From NCBI GenBank assembly GCA_001898145.1, contig MKSR01000040.1, positions 310,001 through 374,000 of the forward strand: a DNA stretch of 64,000 nt. The letters run 5' to 3'. Positions 49,945 to 59,088 of this stretch are shown here, piece after piece. The DNA is from Dyadobacter sp. 50-39. GTDB taxonomy: Bacteria > Bacteroidota > Bacteroidia > Cytophagales > Spirosomataceae. Every line of letters starts with the position of its first letter. The stretch's first letter is position 1. Made by a program: the position numbers and the translations under genes. The notes beneath the pieces are model-generated. The model was not told where the DNA came from. It saw only the letters and a list, made by a program, of their open reading frames with translations, and made no database searches.

Positions 49945-52149
49945 ATGTCCGTTCATCTGCTGGGGATCAGGCACCATGGCCCGGGCTCGTCGAGGCACGT
50001 GCTGGCGGCGCTTGCATCCATTCAACCCGATATGATCCTGATCGAAGGCCCGCCGGAAGGTGAGGCGATGCTTTCGTGGGTCGCGCACGAGGATATGCAG
50101 CCACCCGTGGCCCTGCTCGCGTACGTGCCGGATAATCCCAGGCAAGCCGCGTTCTATCCGTTTACCGTGCACAGCCCCGAGTGGAATGCGATCCGCTATG
50201 GGCTGGAAAACAAAGTACCGGTCCGGTTCATCGACATGCCGCTGGGCCACAGTTTTGCACTCGACGAAGCCGGCTTTCCCGACCGCAAACCGCAACCGCA
50301 AGACGGCAGCAGCGAAGATCTGCGGCGCCACCCTATGGCCCATTTCGCTGAAATTGCCGGGTTCGACGATGAGGAAGAATGGTGGGAGCACCAGTTTGAA
50401 ACGGCGCACCAGCCGGAAGAGGTTTTCGAAGCGGTGGCGCAGGCCATGACCGCCTTGAGGCACAACCGGCCCCTTCGCCGGGACCGTAACGAAGACTTGC
50501 GCGAGGCATTCATGCGCAAATCCATCCGGATTGCACAAAAAGAACAATATCAGCGCATTACCGTGATATGCGGTGCATGGCACGTACCTGCATTGCAGGA
50601 CATGCCGAAAGCGAAAGACGACAACGCGCTGTTGAAAAACCTGCCCAAAACGAAAGTAGAAACGACATGGATACCCTGGACCAACGACCGGATGGCATTC
50701 GAAAGCGGCTACGGCGCGGGCGTGGAATCGCCGGGCTGGTACCGGCACAACTGGGAGTTTCCCGACGACCACGGTACCCGCTGGCTGTCGCATACTGCCC
50801 GCGTGTTCCGTGAGAACCGTGTAGACATTTCATCGGCGCATATCATTGAAGCTGTGCGGCTCGCGCACGCTTTGGCCGGACTGCGCATGCTGCCGCGGCC
50901 CGGTTTGAAAGAGCTCAACGAAGCCACCGTTGCGGTAATGTGCATGGGCGACGATACGCTCATGAAGCTCATCCGGCGCGAGCTGATTGTCGGAAAGGCC
51001 TTCGGGCAGGTTCCGGAAGGGACGCCGCAGGTGCCATTGCAGCGCAACCTCGACCAGCTGATCCGTAAACTCAGGTTGAAAGTCAACAATGACGTAAAGA
51101 CGCTCAAACTGGATTTGCGCGAAGAAAACGACCTGCAAAAGAGCATTCTGCTGCACCGGCTCCTGCTGCTGGGCGTCGACTGGGGCGATCCGGAAGCCGT
51201 GTCGGGAAAAGGCACATTCAAGGAGGAATGGACGCTGCGCTGGTACCCTGAGCTGACGATCAAGCTGCTGGAAAAAGCGCCCTGGGGTAATACCGTGGCA
51301 GAAGCAGCCGGTAAATACCTCGAAAACAGGGCTGCAACCTGCAACCGCCTGGACGAAATCACGCCGCTGGTACAAGCTGCCATTCCCGCTGACCTGCCGG
51401 CCTCGCTGGCCGCGACCATGCGGCGAATGGACGAGCTGGCCGCGGGCACGTCCGACATCCTGATGCTCATGAATGCATTCACGCCGCTCGCCCAGGTGAG
51501 CCGCTACGGCAATGTCCGCAATACCGACCGCGATACCATCGACCTGATCCTGCGAACGGTGTTCTACCGCATTGTCGCCGGGCTGCCGCCGAGCTGCGCG
51601 GGCATCGACGACGACCAGGCGGTAACCCTCTCGGAGAAGATCCGCGAGGTAAACCAGAATATCCTCATGCTCGAATCAATCGAGCTGAAAGACGCATGGA
51701 CGGACGCCTTGCGCGCCATCTTCGCAGCCGACCGCAGCGCGGCGCTCATCCAGGGGTACTGCTGCAAGGCACTCTACGATGCCAGATTGCTGGATATGGA
51801 TGCTATTTTCACGGCATTTGCAAGGGCATTGTCGGTGAATAACGAACCGGCCTGGTCGGCCAACTGGCTGGAAGGTTTTCTGAAAGATGCTGCCACGGTG
51901 CTGATCCTGGACGACACGATCTGGCATGTGGTGAACGAATGGGTGACGACGCTGGACGAAGAAGTGTTTTTACAGGTAGTGCCGCTTCTGAGAAGGACAT
52001 TTGCAAATTTTACCAATGTCGAAAAGAGAAAGATCGCCAGCCGTGCCAAAGAAGGCAGGTCGGTAACGAAAGGAATTCAAAAACAGGAAATCGACGAAGC
52101 CAGGGCGCAGCAGGTGCTGCCGCTGCTCGAAATGCTGATGGGACTTTGA
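49945..52149 (+). CDS. DUF5682 family protein (YehM-like), putative TIKI/TraB-type hydrolase domain
   Basis: 734 aa, cytoplasmic (no signal peptide). The N-terminal domain opens with HLLGIRHHGPGSSRHVL (GIRH at 7-10), then DMILIEGPPEG (E34), and ends with a second GxxH, GAWH at 210-213 in RITVICGAWHVPAL. A GxxH...E...GxxH arrangement is the signature of the TIKI/TraB/EreA superfamily of metal-dependent hydrolases. That link is my inference; DUF5682 itself has no known function. The remaining 500 residues are mostly helical. The VWA gene starts 2 nt after the stop. Length and position match E. coli YehM. Confidence 0.8.
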   Translation: MSVHLLGIRHHGPGSSRHVLAALASIQPDMILIEGPPEGEAMLSWVAHEDMQPPVALLAYVPDNPRQAAFYPFTVHSPEWNAIRYGLENKVPVRFIDMPLGHSFALDEAGFPDRKPQPQDGSSEDLRRHPMAHFAEIAGFDDEEEWWEHQFETAHQPEEVFEAVAQAMTALRHNRPLRRDRNEDLREAFMRKSIRIAQKEQYQRITVICGAWHVPALQDMPKAKDDNALLKNLPKTKVETTWIPWTNDRMAFESGYGAGVESPGWYRHNWEFPDDHGTRWLSHTARVFRENRVDISSAHIIEAVRLAHALAGLRMLPRPGLKELNEATVAVMCMGDDTLMKLIRRELIVGKAFGQVPEGTPQVPLQRNLDQLIRKLRLKVNNDVKTLKLDLREENDLQKSILLHRLLLLGVDWGDPEAVSGKGTFKEEWTLRWYPELTIKLLEKAPWGNTVAEAAGKYLENRAATCNRLDEITPLVQAAIPADLPASLAATMRRMDELAAGTSDILMLMNAFTPLAQVSRYGNVRNTDRDTIDLILRTVFYRIVAGLPPSCAGIDDDQAVTLSEKIREVNQNILMLESIELKDAWTDALRAIFAADRSAALIQGYCCKALYDARLLDMDAIFTAFARALSVNNEPAWSANWLEGFLKDAATVLILDDTIWHVVNEWVTTLDEEVFLQVVPLLRRTFANFTNVEKRKIASRAKEGRSVTKGIQKQEIDEARAQQVLPLLEMLMGL

Positions 52150-52151
52150 CC

Positions 52152-53282
52152 ATGGAAAACAAAAACGCGCAAAGATGGCGCCTGGTGCTCGGCAAGGAAG
52201 TGCAGGACGAGCTCGAATACACCCTCAACAAGCAGGAGAGCGGCATCGACCGTACGCTGGAAGCGCTTTACAACTCCGAGCGCAAAGGAGGCCTGGGCGC
52301 TTCCTCGCCAAATGTATCGCGCTGGCTGGGCGATATCCGGGAGTATTTCCCGGCATCGGTAGTGAAAGTGATGCAGCAGGATGCATTGAAACGCCTCAAA
52401 CTAACCTCAATGCTCACCGAACCCGAAATGCTGGAAACGATCGTTCCGGACGTGCAGCTGGTAGCGAACCTCATGACGCTCGGCAAGCTCATCCCCGAAA
52501 AAACGAAGGCGACCGCCCGACAGGTAATCGCCAAAGTGGTGGATCAACTGGTGCAAAAACTCGGCGGCCCAACGCAGCAGGCGATCACCGGCAGCCTCAA
52601 CCGCGCGGCGCGGAACATCCGCCCGAGGCATAACGAGATCAATTGGAGTGAAACCATTCGCAAAAATCTCAAACATTACCAACCTGATTACCAAACCATT
52701 ATTCCCGAAATCAAAGTCGGGTACGGACGGAAGCGCAAGGCATTGAAAGACGTCATCCTCTGCATTGACCAGAGTGGTTCCATGGGCACGTCAGTCATTT
52801 ATTCCGGCATTTTTGGATCAGTAATGGCCTCAATGCCTGCCGTACAAACGAAGATGGTCGTTTTCGACACCTCCGTAGCCGACCTGACCGAGGAACTCCG
52901 CGACCCGGTCGACCTGCTTTTCGGCGTGCAGCTGGGCGGCGGCACCGATATCCACCGGGCCCTCGCCTACTGCCAGCAGATCGTCACCCGTCCGCTCGAC
53001 ACCGTACTCGTGCTGATCAGCGATCTTTTCGAAGGCGGTAACGAGCTGGAAATGCGTAAGAAAGTGGCGCAGCTCGTCGACAGCGGTGTGCAGGTAATCA
53101 CCCTGCTCGCATTGAATGACGAGGGAGCACCTTTTTATGACCACCACAATGCAGACTTCTTCGCCAGCATGGGCATACCGGTGTTTGCCTGCACACCCGA
53201 CCTTTTCCCCGACCTTATGGCGGCTGCCCTGAGCAAACAGGACATTTCCAACTGGGCAGGTATGCACGATATCAAGCTTTGA
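52152..53282 (+). CDS. VWA-domain protein with intact MIDAS (YehP-like)
   Basis: 376 aa from ATG 52152; the frame is open further upstream but that part overlaps the DUF5682 gene. The N-terminal 195 residues are helical. The VWA domain has a complete metal-ion-dependent adhesion site: D206, S208, S210 (DQSGS), T265 in GGGTD, and D291 in LISDLFEGG. In MoxR systems the VWA protein is the adaptor that brings clients to the ATPase in a metal-dependent way. The size agrees with E. coli YehP. The end converges on the receiver-phosphatase gene with 8 nt between. Confidence 0.88.
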   Translation: MENKNAQRWRLVLGKEVQDELEYTLNKQESGIDRTLEALYNSERKGGLGASSPNVSRWLGDIREYFPASVVKVMQQDALKRLKLTSMLTEPEMLETIVPDVQLVANLMTLGKLIPEKTKATARQVIAKVVDQLVQKLGGPTQQAITGSLNRAARNIRPRHNEINWSETIRKNLKHYQPDYQTIIPEIKVGYGRKRKALKDVILCIDQSGSMGTSVIYSGIFGSVMASMPAVQTKMVVFDTSVADLTEELRDPVDLLFGVQLGGGTDIHRALAYCQQIVTRPLDTVLVLISDLFEGGNELEMRKKVAQLVDSGVQVITLLALNDEGAPFYDHHNADFFASMGIPVFACTPDLFPDLMAAALSKQDISNWAGMHDIKL

Positions 53283-53290
53283 TACCGCGG

Positions 53291-54472
53291 TCAGCTGCCC
53301 AGATACCGCAGGGAAAGCATGGTAATGTCATCGAACTGGTTGGCCGGGCCGATGAAGTCGATCAGGCTTTCCAGGGTCGCCTCGTTCATTTCGCGGGCGG
53401 TTTCCCTGGTGGAACCTTCTCCGGTACGGAAGAAATCTTCCAGGTAATGCAGGCCGTAGCGGGCTCCTGTAAGATTATTCGCATCGGTTACGCCGTCTGT
53501 ATAAAGTACAAATTTATCGCCCGGGTAGAGTTGTAGCGTGTGCGACTGGTATCTAAATGTACTGTCGAAGCAAAGCGCCATTCCACCCTGCTTTTTAACC
53601 AGCTCGGTATCCCCATTGGCGCGGATAATCAGCGGCGGCTCATGCCCGGCATCCACATATTCCACCACACCGGTTTTAACATTCATAATGCACACAAATG
53701 CGGTCACGAACATGAATGACGTATTGTCTTCACTCAAAAACTCATTCACAATACGTACTTTATCGCAAATGGTGTCGTCGTTCCGGTTTGAAAACTGACT
53801 TTTAAAAATCGCTTTGCTGATAGCCATGAACAATGCCGCCGGTACGCCCTTGTCGGACACGTCGCCGATCATGAAGAAAAGGCGCTCGGAATCCATCATG
53901 AAATAATCATACAAATCCCCTCCTACCACTTTGGCGGGATGAATGAACGCGTGAAGGTCCACCCCCGCTTTGGCGATGTTGGCGGGAACTGTTTTGGGGA
54001 GCATCGAGCTCTGGATTTCCTTTGCTACGCTCAGGTCGTTCTGGATCGCAATGAGCTGCTCACGCCCCCTTTCAAGGGTAGCCAGCATTTCAATGTGCTC
54101 CACCGTCTTGGAAATGGTGATTTCAAGGTCGTCGAAGTTCACAGGTTTTGTGACAAAGTCAAATGCACCCCGGTTCATCGCCGTCCGGATATTGTCCATA
54201 TCGCCGTAGGCCGATACCATGATCGCTTTCAGCAGCGGATTCTGCTTTTCGTTCACCTTCGAAAGCAGCGTCAGCCCGTCCATACCCGGCATGTTGATGT
54301 CGGAAAGGATCAGGGCAATATCGTCGGACTCTTCCAGCCGTTCGAGTGCTTCCACGCCGTTGTTGGCAAACACGAACTCGTACTTTTTGTCCCTGATCTG
54401 TTTTCTGAACAGCTGGGAAATGAGCATTTCCATATCCTGTTCGTCATCCACACTTAATATCTTGATAGCCAT
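53291..54472 (-). CDS. Response regulator with PP2C/SpoIIE (RsbU-like) phosphatase output
   Basis: 393 aa. The receiver domain (1-120) has D9/D10, the phospho-acceptor D58 in LSDINMPGMDG and K109 in FVTKPVN. A coiled-coil helix near 125-155 links it to a PP2C-type serine phosphatase domain (about 165-390) with GGDLYDYFMM, MIGDVSDKGVPAALFM and LYTDGVTDANN, the metal-binding Asp positions. Such proteins usually dephosphorylate anti-sigma-factor antagonists (partner switching). It is the last gene of a minus-strand operon and probably receives phosphate from the kinase encoded 37 nt upstream. Confidence 0.9.
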   Translation of the reverse strand: MAIKILSVDDEQDMEMLISQLFRKQIRDKKYEFVFANNGVEALERLEESDDIALILSDINMPGMDGLTLLSKVNEKQNPLLKAIMVSAYGDMDNIRTAMNRGAFDFVTKPVNFDDLEITISKTVEHIEMLATLERGREQLIAIQNDLSVAKEIQSSMLPKTVPANIAKAGVDLHAFIHPAKVVGGDLYDYFMMDSERLFFMIGDVSDKGVPAALFMAISKAIFKSQFSNRNDDTICDKVRIVNEFLSEDNTSFMFVTAFVCIMNVKTGVVEYVDAGHEPPLIIRANGDTELVKKQGGMALCFDSTFRYQSHTLQLYPGDKFVLYTDGVTDANNLTGARYGLHYLEDFFRTGEGSTRETAREMNEATLESLIDFIGPANQFDDITMLSLRYLGS

Positions 54473-54509
54473 TATGATAGTATTGATTGAGGTTCAGAGG
54501 TTAATATTG

Positions 54510-55340
54510 TCAGGCGGGTATTACAATGCGAAACTCGGTGCGTTCATTCGGAACGGACGTCACGCCGATGGTGCCCTTATGGGTATCCACGATACTGGCA
54601 TAGGTGAGCGAGAGCCCCAGCCCCGTGCCTTTGCCCACGGGTTTGGTCGTAAAAAACGGTTCGAAAAGCCGGGCGATGATCTCTTGCGGAATGCCGATGC
54701 CGTTGTCGGCGATAAGTATCTCCACCTCACCGCCCTCCCGCTGCGTACGGATCCCGATTGCCGGCCCGAAGCCGATGCCCTCGCGCTTTCGGCGCTCGTT
54801 GACGGCATAGCAGGCATTGTTCACCAGGTTCACCACCACTCTGCCCAGGTCGCCCTTCACTACCTGCACAATGCCCACGGCCGGGTCGAACTGGTAGTCG
54901 AACGTCACGTTGAATTCACTGTCCTCGGCGCGCACGCTGTGGTAGGCGAGCTTACTGTATTCTTCGAGCAGCTGGTTCAGGTCGGTAGGTTCCGCACCGG
55001 GGCCATCGCCGCGGGTGTGCGCGAGCATTCCCTGTACAATGCGCTCTATACGCCTGCCATTTTCATTGATTTTCAAAAGGTTGACGGCCAGCGTATCCAG
55101 CAGCTCCTTTTCAGCGGCTATATCCTCCGCGCTAAGCGCTCCGAGTTCTTTTTGTAAAATATCCCGGATCTCCTCGACAAGCCCCTGCGATAGGCGCGAG
55201 AAGTTATTGACGAAGCTCACCGGGTTTTTGATCTCATGCAAAATACCCGCACTCAACTGCCCGATCTCGGCGAGCCGGTTCAGTTCGAGGATTTTCTGTT
55301 GGTATACTTCAATACCCTTCTCGGTAATTTCTGTCCCCAT
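54510..55340 (-). CDS. Soluble sensor histidine kinase
   Basis: 276 aa with no membrane segment or sensor domain. A short N-terminal helix leads to the H-box LSAGILHEIKNPVSF with the phospho-acceptor H35. The ATPase domain has the N-box NLVNNACYAVNER, G1 IADNGIGIPQE and G2 GKGTGLGLSLTY. This is the minimal kinase form, likely taking its signal from the larger sensor protein encoded upstream in the same operon (7 nt away) and passing phosphate to the receiver-PP2C protein. Confidence 0.88.
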   Translation of the reverse strand: MGTEITEKGIEVYQQKILELNRLAEIGQLSAGILHEIKNPVSFVNNFSRLSQGLVEEIRDILQKELGALSAEDIAAEKELLDTLAVNLLKINENGRRIERIVQGMLAHTRGDGPGAEPTDLNQLLEEYSKLAYHSVRAEDSEFNVTFDYQFDPAVGIVQVVKGDLGRVVVNLVNNACYAVNERRKREGIGFGPAIGIRTQREGGEVEILIADNGIGIPQEIIARLFEPFFTTKPVGKGTGLGLSLTYASIVDTHKGTIGVTSVPNERTEFRIVIPA

Positions 55341-55347
55341 ATTCGTG

Positions 55348-58300
55348 CTATTTTGCGTTGTGAGTCAATTGGGCGGTTTGATCAGGGGCGACCGGCAGAA
55401 AAATCCCGACCTCGGTAAACTCTCCTTCCTTCGAGTCCATCTGAATGCGCCCCTTATGGTATTCGATAATGTCTTTGCTCATGTAAAGCCCCAGTCCGGT
55501 CCCTTTCGAGGTTGGTTTGGTGGTGAAGAACGGGTTGAAAAGCTGCTCGGCTTCTTTGGGCGGGATGCCTTTCCCATTATCGCGGATGCCGATGCGCACG
55601 CCTCCGGAAGCTAGGCGGCTCGATACGATCAGTTCCGGGGTAAAAGCTTTGTCCAGCTTCGCCTTCTCGATCAGGGCATAGCAGGCATTGCTGATCAGGT
55701 TCGTCAGCACCTGGGCAAACTCGTAAGGCAGCAAACTGACTTTCACCGGCCCGCTGTCCAAGGCAAATGTGAGCTTCACCGACGCCCCCTTGTATTCGTT
55801 GAGTACTTCCTGGATCGCAGAGCGGGCCTTGGATTCCAGGAATGGATTGAGCTCTGTCACGAAGAATTCGGTCGACTTCCCTTTGAGCAGCTTTTGCATG
55901 TCTTTCACAATCCGCGTGGTGCTGTTTCCGTGCTCGAAGATCTTTTCCAGGTTCTTTTGCAGCATATCCAGGCCGCTGTCCAGGTCGTCGCGCTCGTCTT
56001 CGGTCAGCACGTCCTGGTGTTTGTCGGTCACTTCGGTGATCTCTTTCAGCAACTTGCCCGACGATTGCGAGAAGTTGTTAATGTAATTCAAAGGGTTCAG
56101 GATACGGTCTACAATACCTTTTGTCAGGCTTCCCACGGATGCCAGGCGTTCCTGACGGATCAACTCTTCCTGCGCCGATTTCAGGTTAGTCAGTGTGTTT
56201 TCGAGGTTTTCGAGAATGTCGGTTTTAATGTAGGCGGCGATCAAATGCTCTTTCAGGTTTCGCACCATATTGAAATCCCGCTCGGCGAATGCGTGCTCCC
56301 TGGTCATATTTTCCATGGTAATGTAGCTTTTCACGTCCCCTTCCACGCGGATCACGATCGTGATCAGTGACTGGGGTGAGAAAATCTCGTCCACCGAATG
56401 GTCGGTTGTCTGCCTGCGGAAGGTGTTTTGTAAATAAATGTCTTCGTACACCTCCTCGGCATTCGCCACGTAGCGCTCATGGGCCTGGCTTGCCGAAAGC
56501 CGGAGGTCTTCCACATCGGCATTCGCCACCGAGCCTGATAATGCAATGAACTGGTAATTGTCCCCTGCTTTGCTGTATACCAAAGCCGAAGCACCATCTA
56601 CATTCTGAAACTGACATAACCTGTCGAGGACGAGCTGGAACAGTTTCTCTGTGTTCACTTCACTGTTGATGGCCTTCACAAATTCATCGATCCGTTCCAG
56701 CTGATCGTTGGTAGCTGCCAGTTCTTCCGATTGCTGTTCCAACTCTTCTTTCTGGTAAACTACCTCCTCGGTCCGCTCCTGAATGCGTGTTTCCAGATCG
56801 GCCTTCTCACGGATGACGGCCCTGAGCCGCCAGCGCACGGCATAGTAGATCATCACCCCGAACGCAATCGCGTACAGCGCTACCATATACCACTGCCTGA
56901 ACCACGGCGTAGCAATGGAAAATGCGAAGGATGCCTCCTGGGACACATTACCGTAAACATCCCGCGCCCTCACATGAAACACGTACCTTCCCGATGGAAG
57001 GCCGCTGTATTCCTTACGCGTCTGCGCGCCCCAGTCCGACCAGCCGGCTTCGTAATTTTCGAGCAGGTATTGGTACACCGTTTCCTGGCCGCCGAAAAAG
57101 CTGGGCAATGCATATTCGAAAGCCACCGTATTATCGCGGTAACCGAATGCAGCCCGCGCTCCCCCGACCCCGCTGCCCGGTGCGAGCGGCCTGTTTTGAA
57201 CCGATACATTCCTGAGCAGCACCGTGTGGCGGGTACTGTCGGCATACCGGCGCGTGAGGTCGAGGCGGTAGAGGCCCTGGTCGCCGCCCAGCCATGCCAC
57301 CCCGTCCTGATCCGGAAAAATAACCTGGAACGGCACTTCGGCTACGGGAGCGAAAGGCCTATCGACCAGCCGGTAACCCTGCGCCGATTTTTGAAAAAAC
57401 GAAACGGACTTTCTATCCCCGCGCGTAGTCCAGAGGTTACCTGCCGCGTCGCTTTGCACTCGGTCGAACCAGGTCTTGTCCCCGTGCAGCCACGAGGCGC
57501 GCTTAAATCGGTCATTGTCGTATTCAAACAACCCATCCTTGTTGGACACGATCAGGCGGTTGTCGTGAACCGAAAACTTGTTATAAAGCGGGCTGGAAAT
57601 GCCCTGTGCAGCTGAATAGGCCTTGATCGCCCCGGTGGCGGGCACATACCTGAGCACACCGTTGGAAAGCGTTTCGAGCCAGAACACGCCGGCAGGATAT
57701 TCGGTAGCCCCCACGATTTGCATGTCAATACCTTTCACGCGGCGCGTATTCCAGCCTGTTCCGGACTTTTCCAGCACCGCAAGGCCGTCCTGCAAGCCTA
57801 CCAGCAACATTTGCCCGGAGGCACTCGCCGTAACAGCAAGCGAAAAAGTGGCATTCAGCCGCGTCAGCCCACCGCTCCCCGACCATTGAAACAACCCTTT
57901 GCTGGAAGCCACATACAGGCTCCCATCAGCGACCGTCGCTCCCAGGCATCCTCCGTCCGATCCGGGGACGCGGACTGCACGGTTGTTTTGTATTTCAAAA
58001 AGACCATACAGCGTACCTGCAAACAATTTGCCCTGGAAACGGACTATGAAAGTGAGGGCTCCCTTGAGGCCATCCGCATGGTCGAACACGGAAACCGGTG
58101 AAGGGATGTCGAGGTGGCCGATACCGTCGTTCAATGCGAGCCAGATATTGCTGTCGCGGTCTCTAAAAACCGCGTTCACCTGTGCCTCGCGCAGTTCAGG
58201 AATAGAGACAGGGTAGCGCAAATCACCGTCCGGGCTCAGTACCACCAGGTTTCCATTACCCAATGCTACGAGCAGGTCGCCGTTTTGCATCGGGCCTGCC

Positions 58301-59076
58301 GCGCTGACTTTCCCGGCCGAAAGCACCGATCGTGCATTCCCTCCCAGGTTGCGGATGGTGTTACCGTGCAGTGCATAGGCACCCTGCCCGTTGGTGAATA
58401 ATATTGCGTTGTCCGTATCTATCGGCACCACGCCCGCCAGGTCCAGCAGGGCGGGTACATCGTCCGCAGCAGCCAGCTCTACCGGTTGCCCATTTTGGAG
58501 CATTACAATGCCCCGCGTTTTAGAATAGGCAACGATTTTATCCTGAAAAACAAATGCGGACTGGATCGAAAGATTACGCGCAACCGGCCTGACGACCTTT
58601 CCATCCCAGAAAAAATGGGTATTCTCCGTCAAAAACCAGGCGCCATTCTTCACCGGGGAAATCAGCAAAATGCCGGTTGGCCGTTGTTTCAGATTCGCCG
58701 AGAGGCTTTGAAAACGGTGGGCGCCGGTGGAGTCCGCGGCCAGGTACCCGAACTCGCCGTTGGCTCCTACCAGCACACGGCCGCGCGAATCGATGGCGAG
58801 CGCCGATACGCGTGCGACATTGTCCGTGGGTATGGTGCGCCAGCTTACCCCATCGTATTCGAGCACCCCGGCGAAGTTCGCAAAGTACATCACCCCCGAT
58901 GCGTCCTGCGTCACGGCGAAGTTCTGGTCGTGTGCGCGGTATTCGGCAGAGGAAAAGTAGCTGGACATGGGCCTGCCCATTTCCGGCATACGCGCTACTT
59001 GTCCAGTGGCGTGCAGCGCGGCCAGGCACACGGTAATCGTCAGAAATAGTAGCCGGTATACGTTCAAATTTTTCAC
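55348..59076 (-). CDS. Propeller-type membrane sensor with GAF and kinase domains, phospho-acceptor His missing
   Basis: 1242 aa. Signal peptide (1-25), periplasmic beta-propeller repeats (about 30-640), Y_Y_Y domain (about 652-720), one transmembrane segment (about 727-748, YMVALYAIAFGVMIYYAV), coiled coil (about 755-795), GAF domain (about 800-950), dimerisation helices and an ATPase domain. The H-box reads GIVDRILNPLNYINNFS where GIAHEIKNPLNF is typical, so the His is Asp (D990) and the next Glu is Arg. The ATP site (NLISNACYALIE, IRDNGKGIPPKEAE, GTGLGLYMSKD) is intact. It may signal through the intact kinase next to it. Confidence 0.88.
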   Translation of the reverse strand: MKNLNVYRLLFLTITVCLAALHATGQVARMPEMGRPMSSYFSSAEYRAHDQNFAVTQDASGVMYFANFAGVLEYDGVSWRTIPTDNVARVSALAIDSRGRVLVGANGEFGYLAADSTGAHRFQSLSANLKQRPTGILLISPVKNGAWFLTENTHFFWDGKVVRPVARNLSIQSAFVFQDKIVAYSKTRGIVMLQNGQPVELAAADDVPALLDLAGVVPIDTDNAILFTNGQGAYALHGNTIRNLGGNARSVLSAGKVSAAGPMQNGDLLVALGNGNLVVLSPDGDLRYPVSIPELREAQVNAVFRDRDSNIWLALNDGIGHLDIPSPVSVFDHADGLKGALTFIVRFQGKLFAGTLYGLFEIQNNRAVRVPGSDGGCLGATVADGSLYVASSKGLFQWSGSGGLTRLNATFSLAVTASASGQMLLVGLQDGLAVLEKSGTGWNTRRVKGIDMQIVGATEYPAGVFWLETLSNGVLRYVPATGAIKAYSAAQGISSPLYNKFSVHDNRLIVSNKDGLFEYDNDRFKRASWLHGDKTWFDRVQSDAAGNLWTTRGDRKSVSFFQKSAQGYRLVDRPFAPVAEVPFQVIFPDQDGVAWLGGDQGLYRLDLTRRYADSTRHTVLLRNVSVQNRPLAPGSGVGGARAAFGYRDNTVAFEYALPSFFGGQETVYQYLLENYEAGWSDWGAQTRKEYSGLPSGRYVFHVRARDVYGNVSQEASFAFSIATPWFRQWYMVALYAIAFGVMIYYAVRWRLRAVIREKADLETRIQERTEEVVYQKEELEQQSEELAATNDQLERIDEFVKAINSEVNTEKLFQLVLDRLCQFQNVDGASALVYSKAGDNYQFIALSGSVANADVEDLRLSASQAHERYVANAEEVYEDIYLQNTFRRQTTDHSVDEIFSPQSLITIVIRVEGDVKSYITMENMTREHAFAERDFNMVRNLKEHLIAAYIKTDILENLENTLTNLKSAQEELIRQERLASVGSLTKGIVDRILNPLNYINNFSQSSGKLLKEITEVTDKHQDVLTEDERDDLDSGLDMLQKNLEKIFEHGNSTTRIVKDMQKLLKGKSTEFFVTELNPFLESKARSAIQEVLNEYKGASVKLTFALDSGPVKVSLLPYEFAQVLTNLISNACYALIEKAKLDKAFTPELIVSSRLASGGVRIGIRDNGKGIPPKEAEQLFNPFFTTKPTSKGTGLGLYMSKDIIEYHKGRIQMDSKEGEFTEVGIFLPVAPDQTAQLTHNAK

Positions 59077-59088
59077 GTTTGCTGTCGG

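Noticed and set aside
51939-52151. 71-codon N-terminal extension of the VWA protein
   Set aside because: Overlaps the end of the DUF5682 gene in another frame; the ATG 2 nt after its stop fits the tight operon and the known YehP length.
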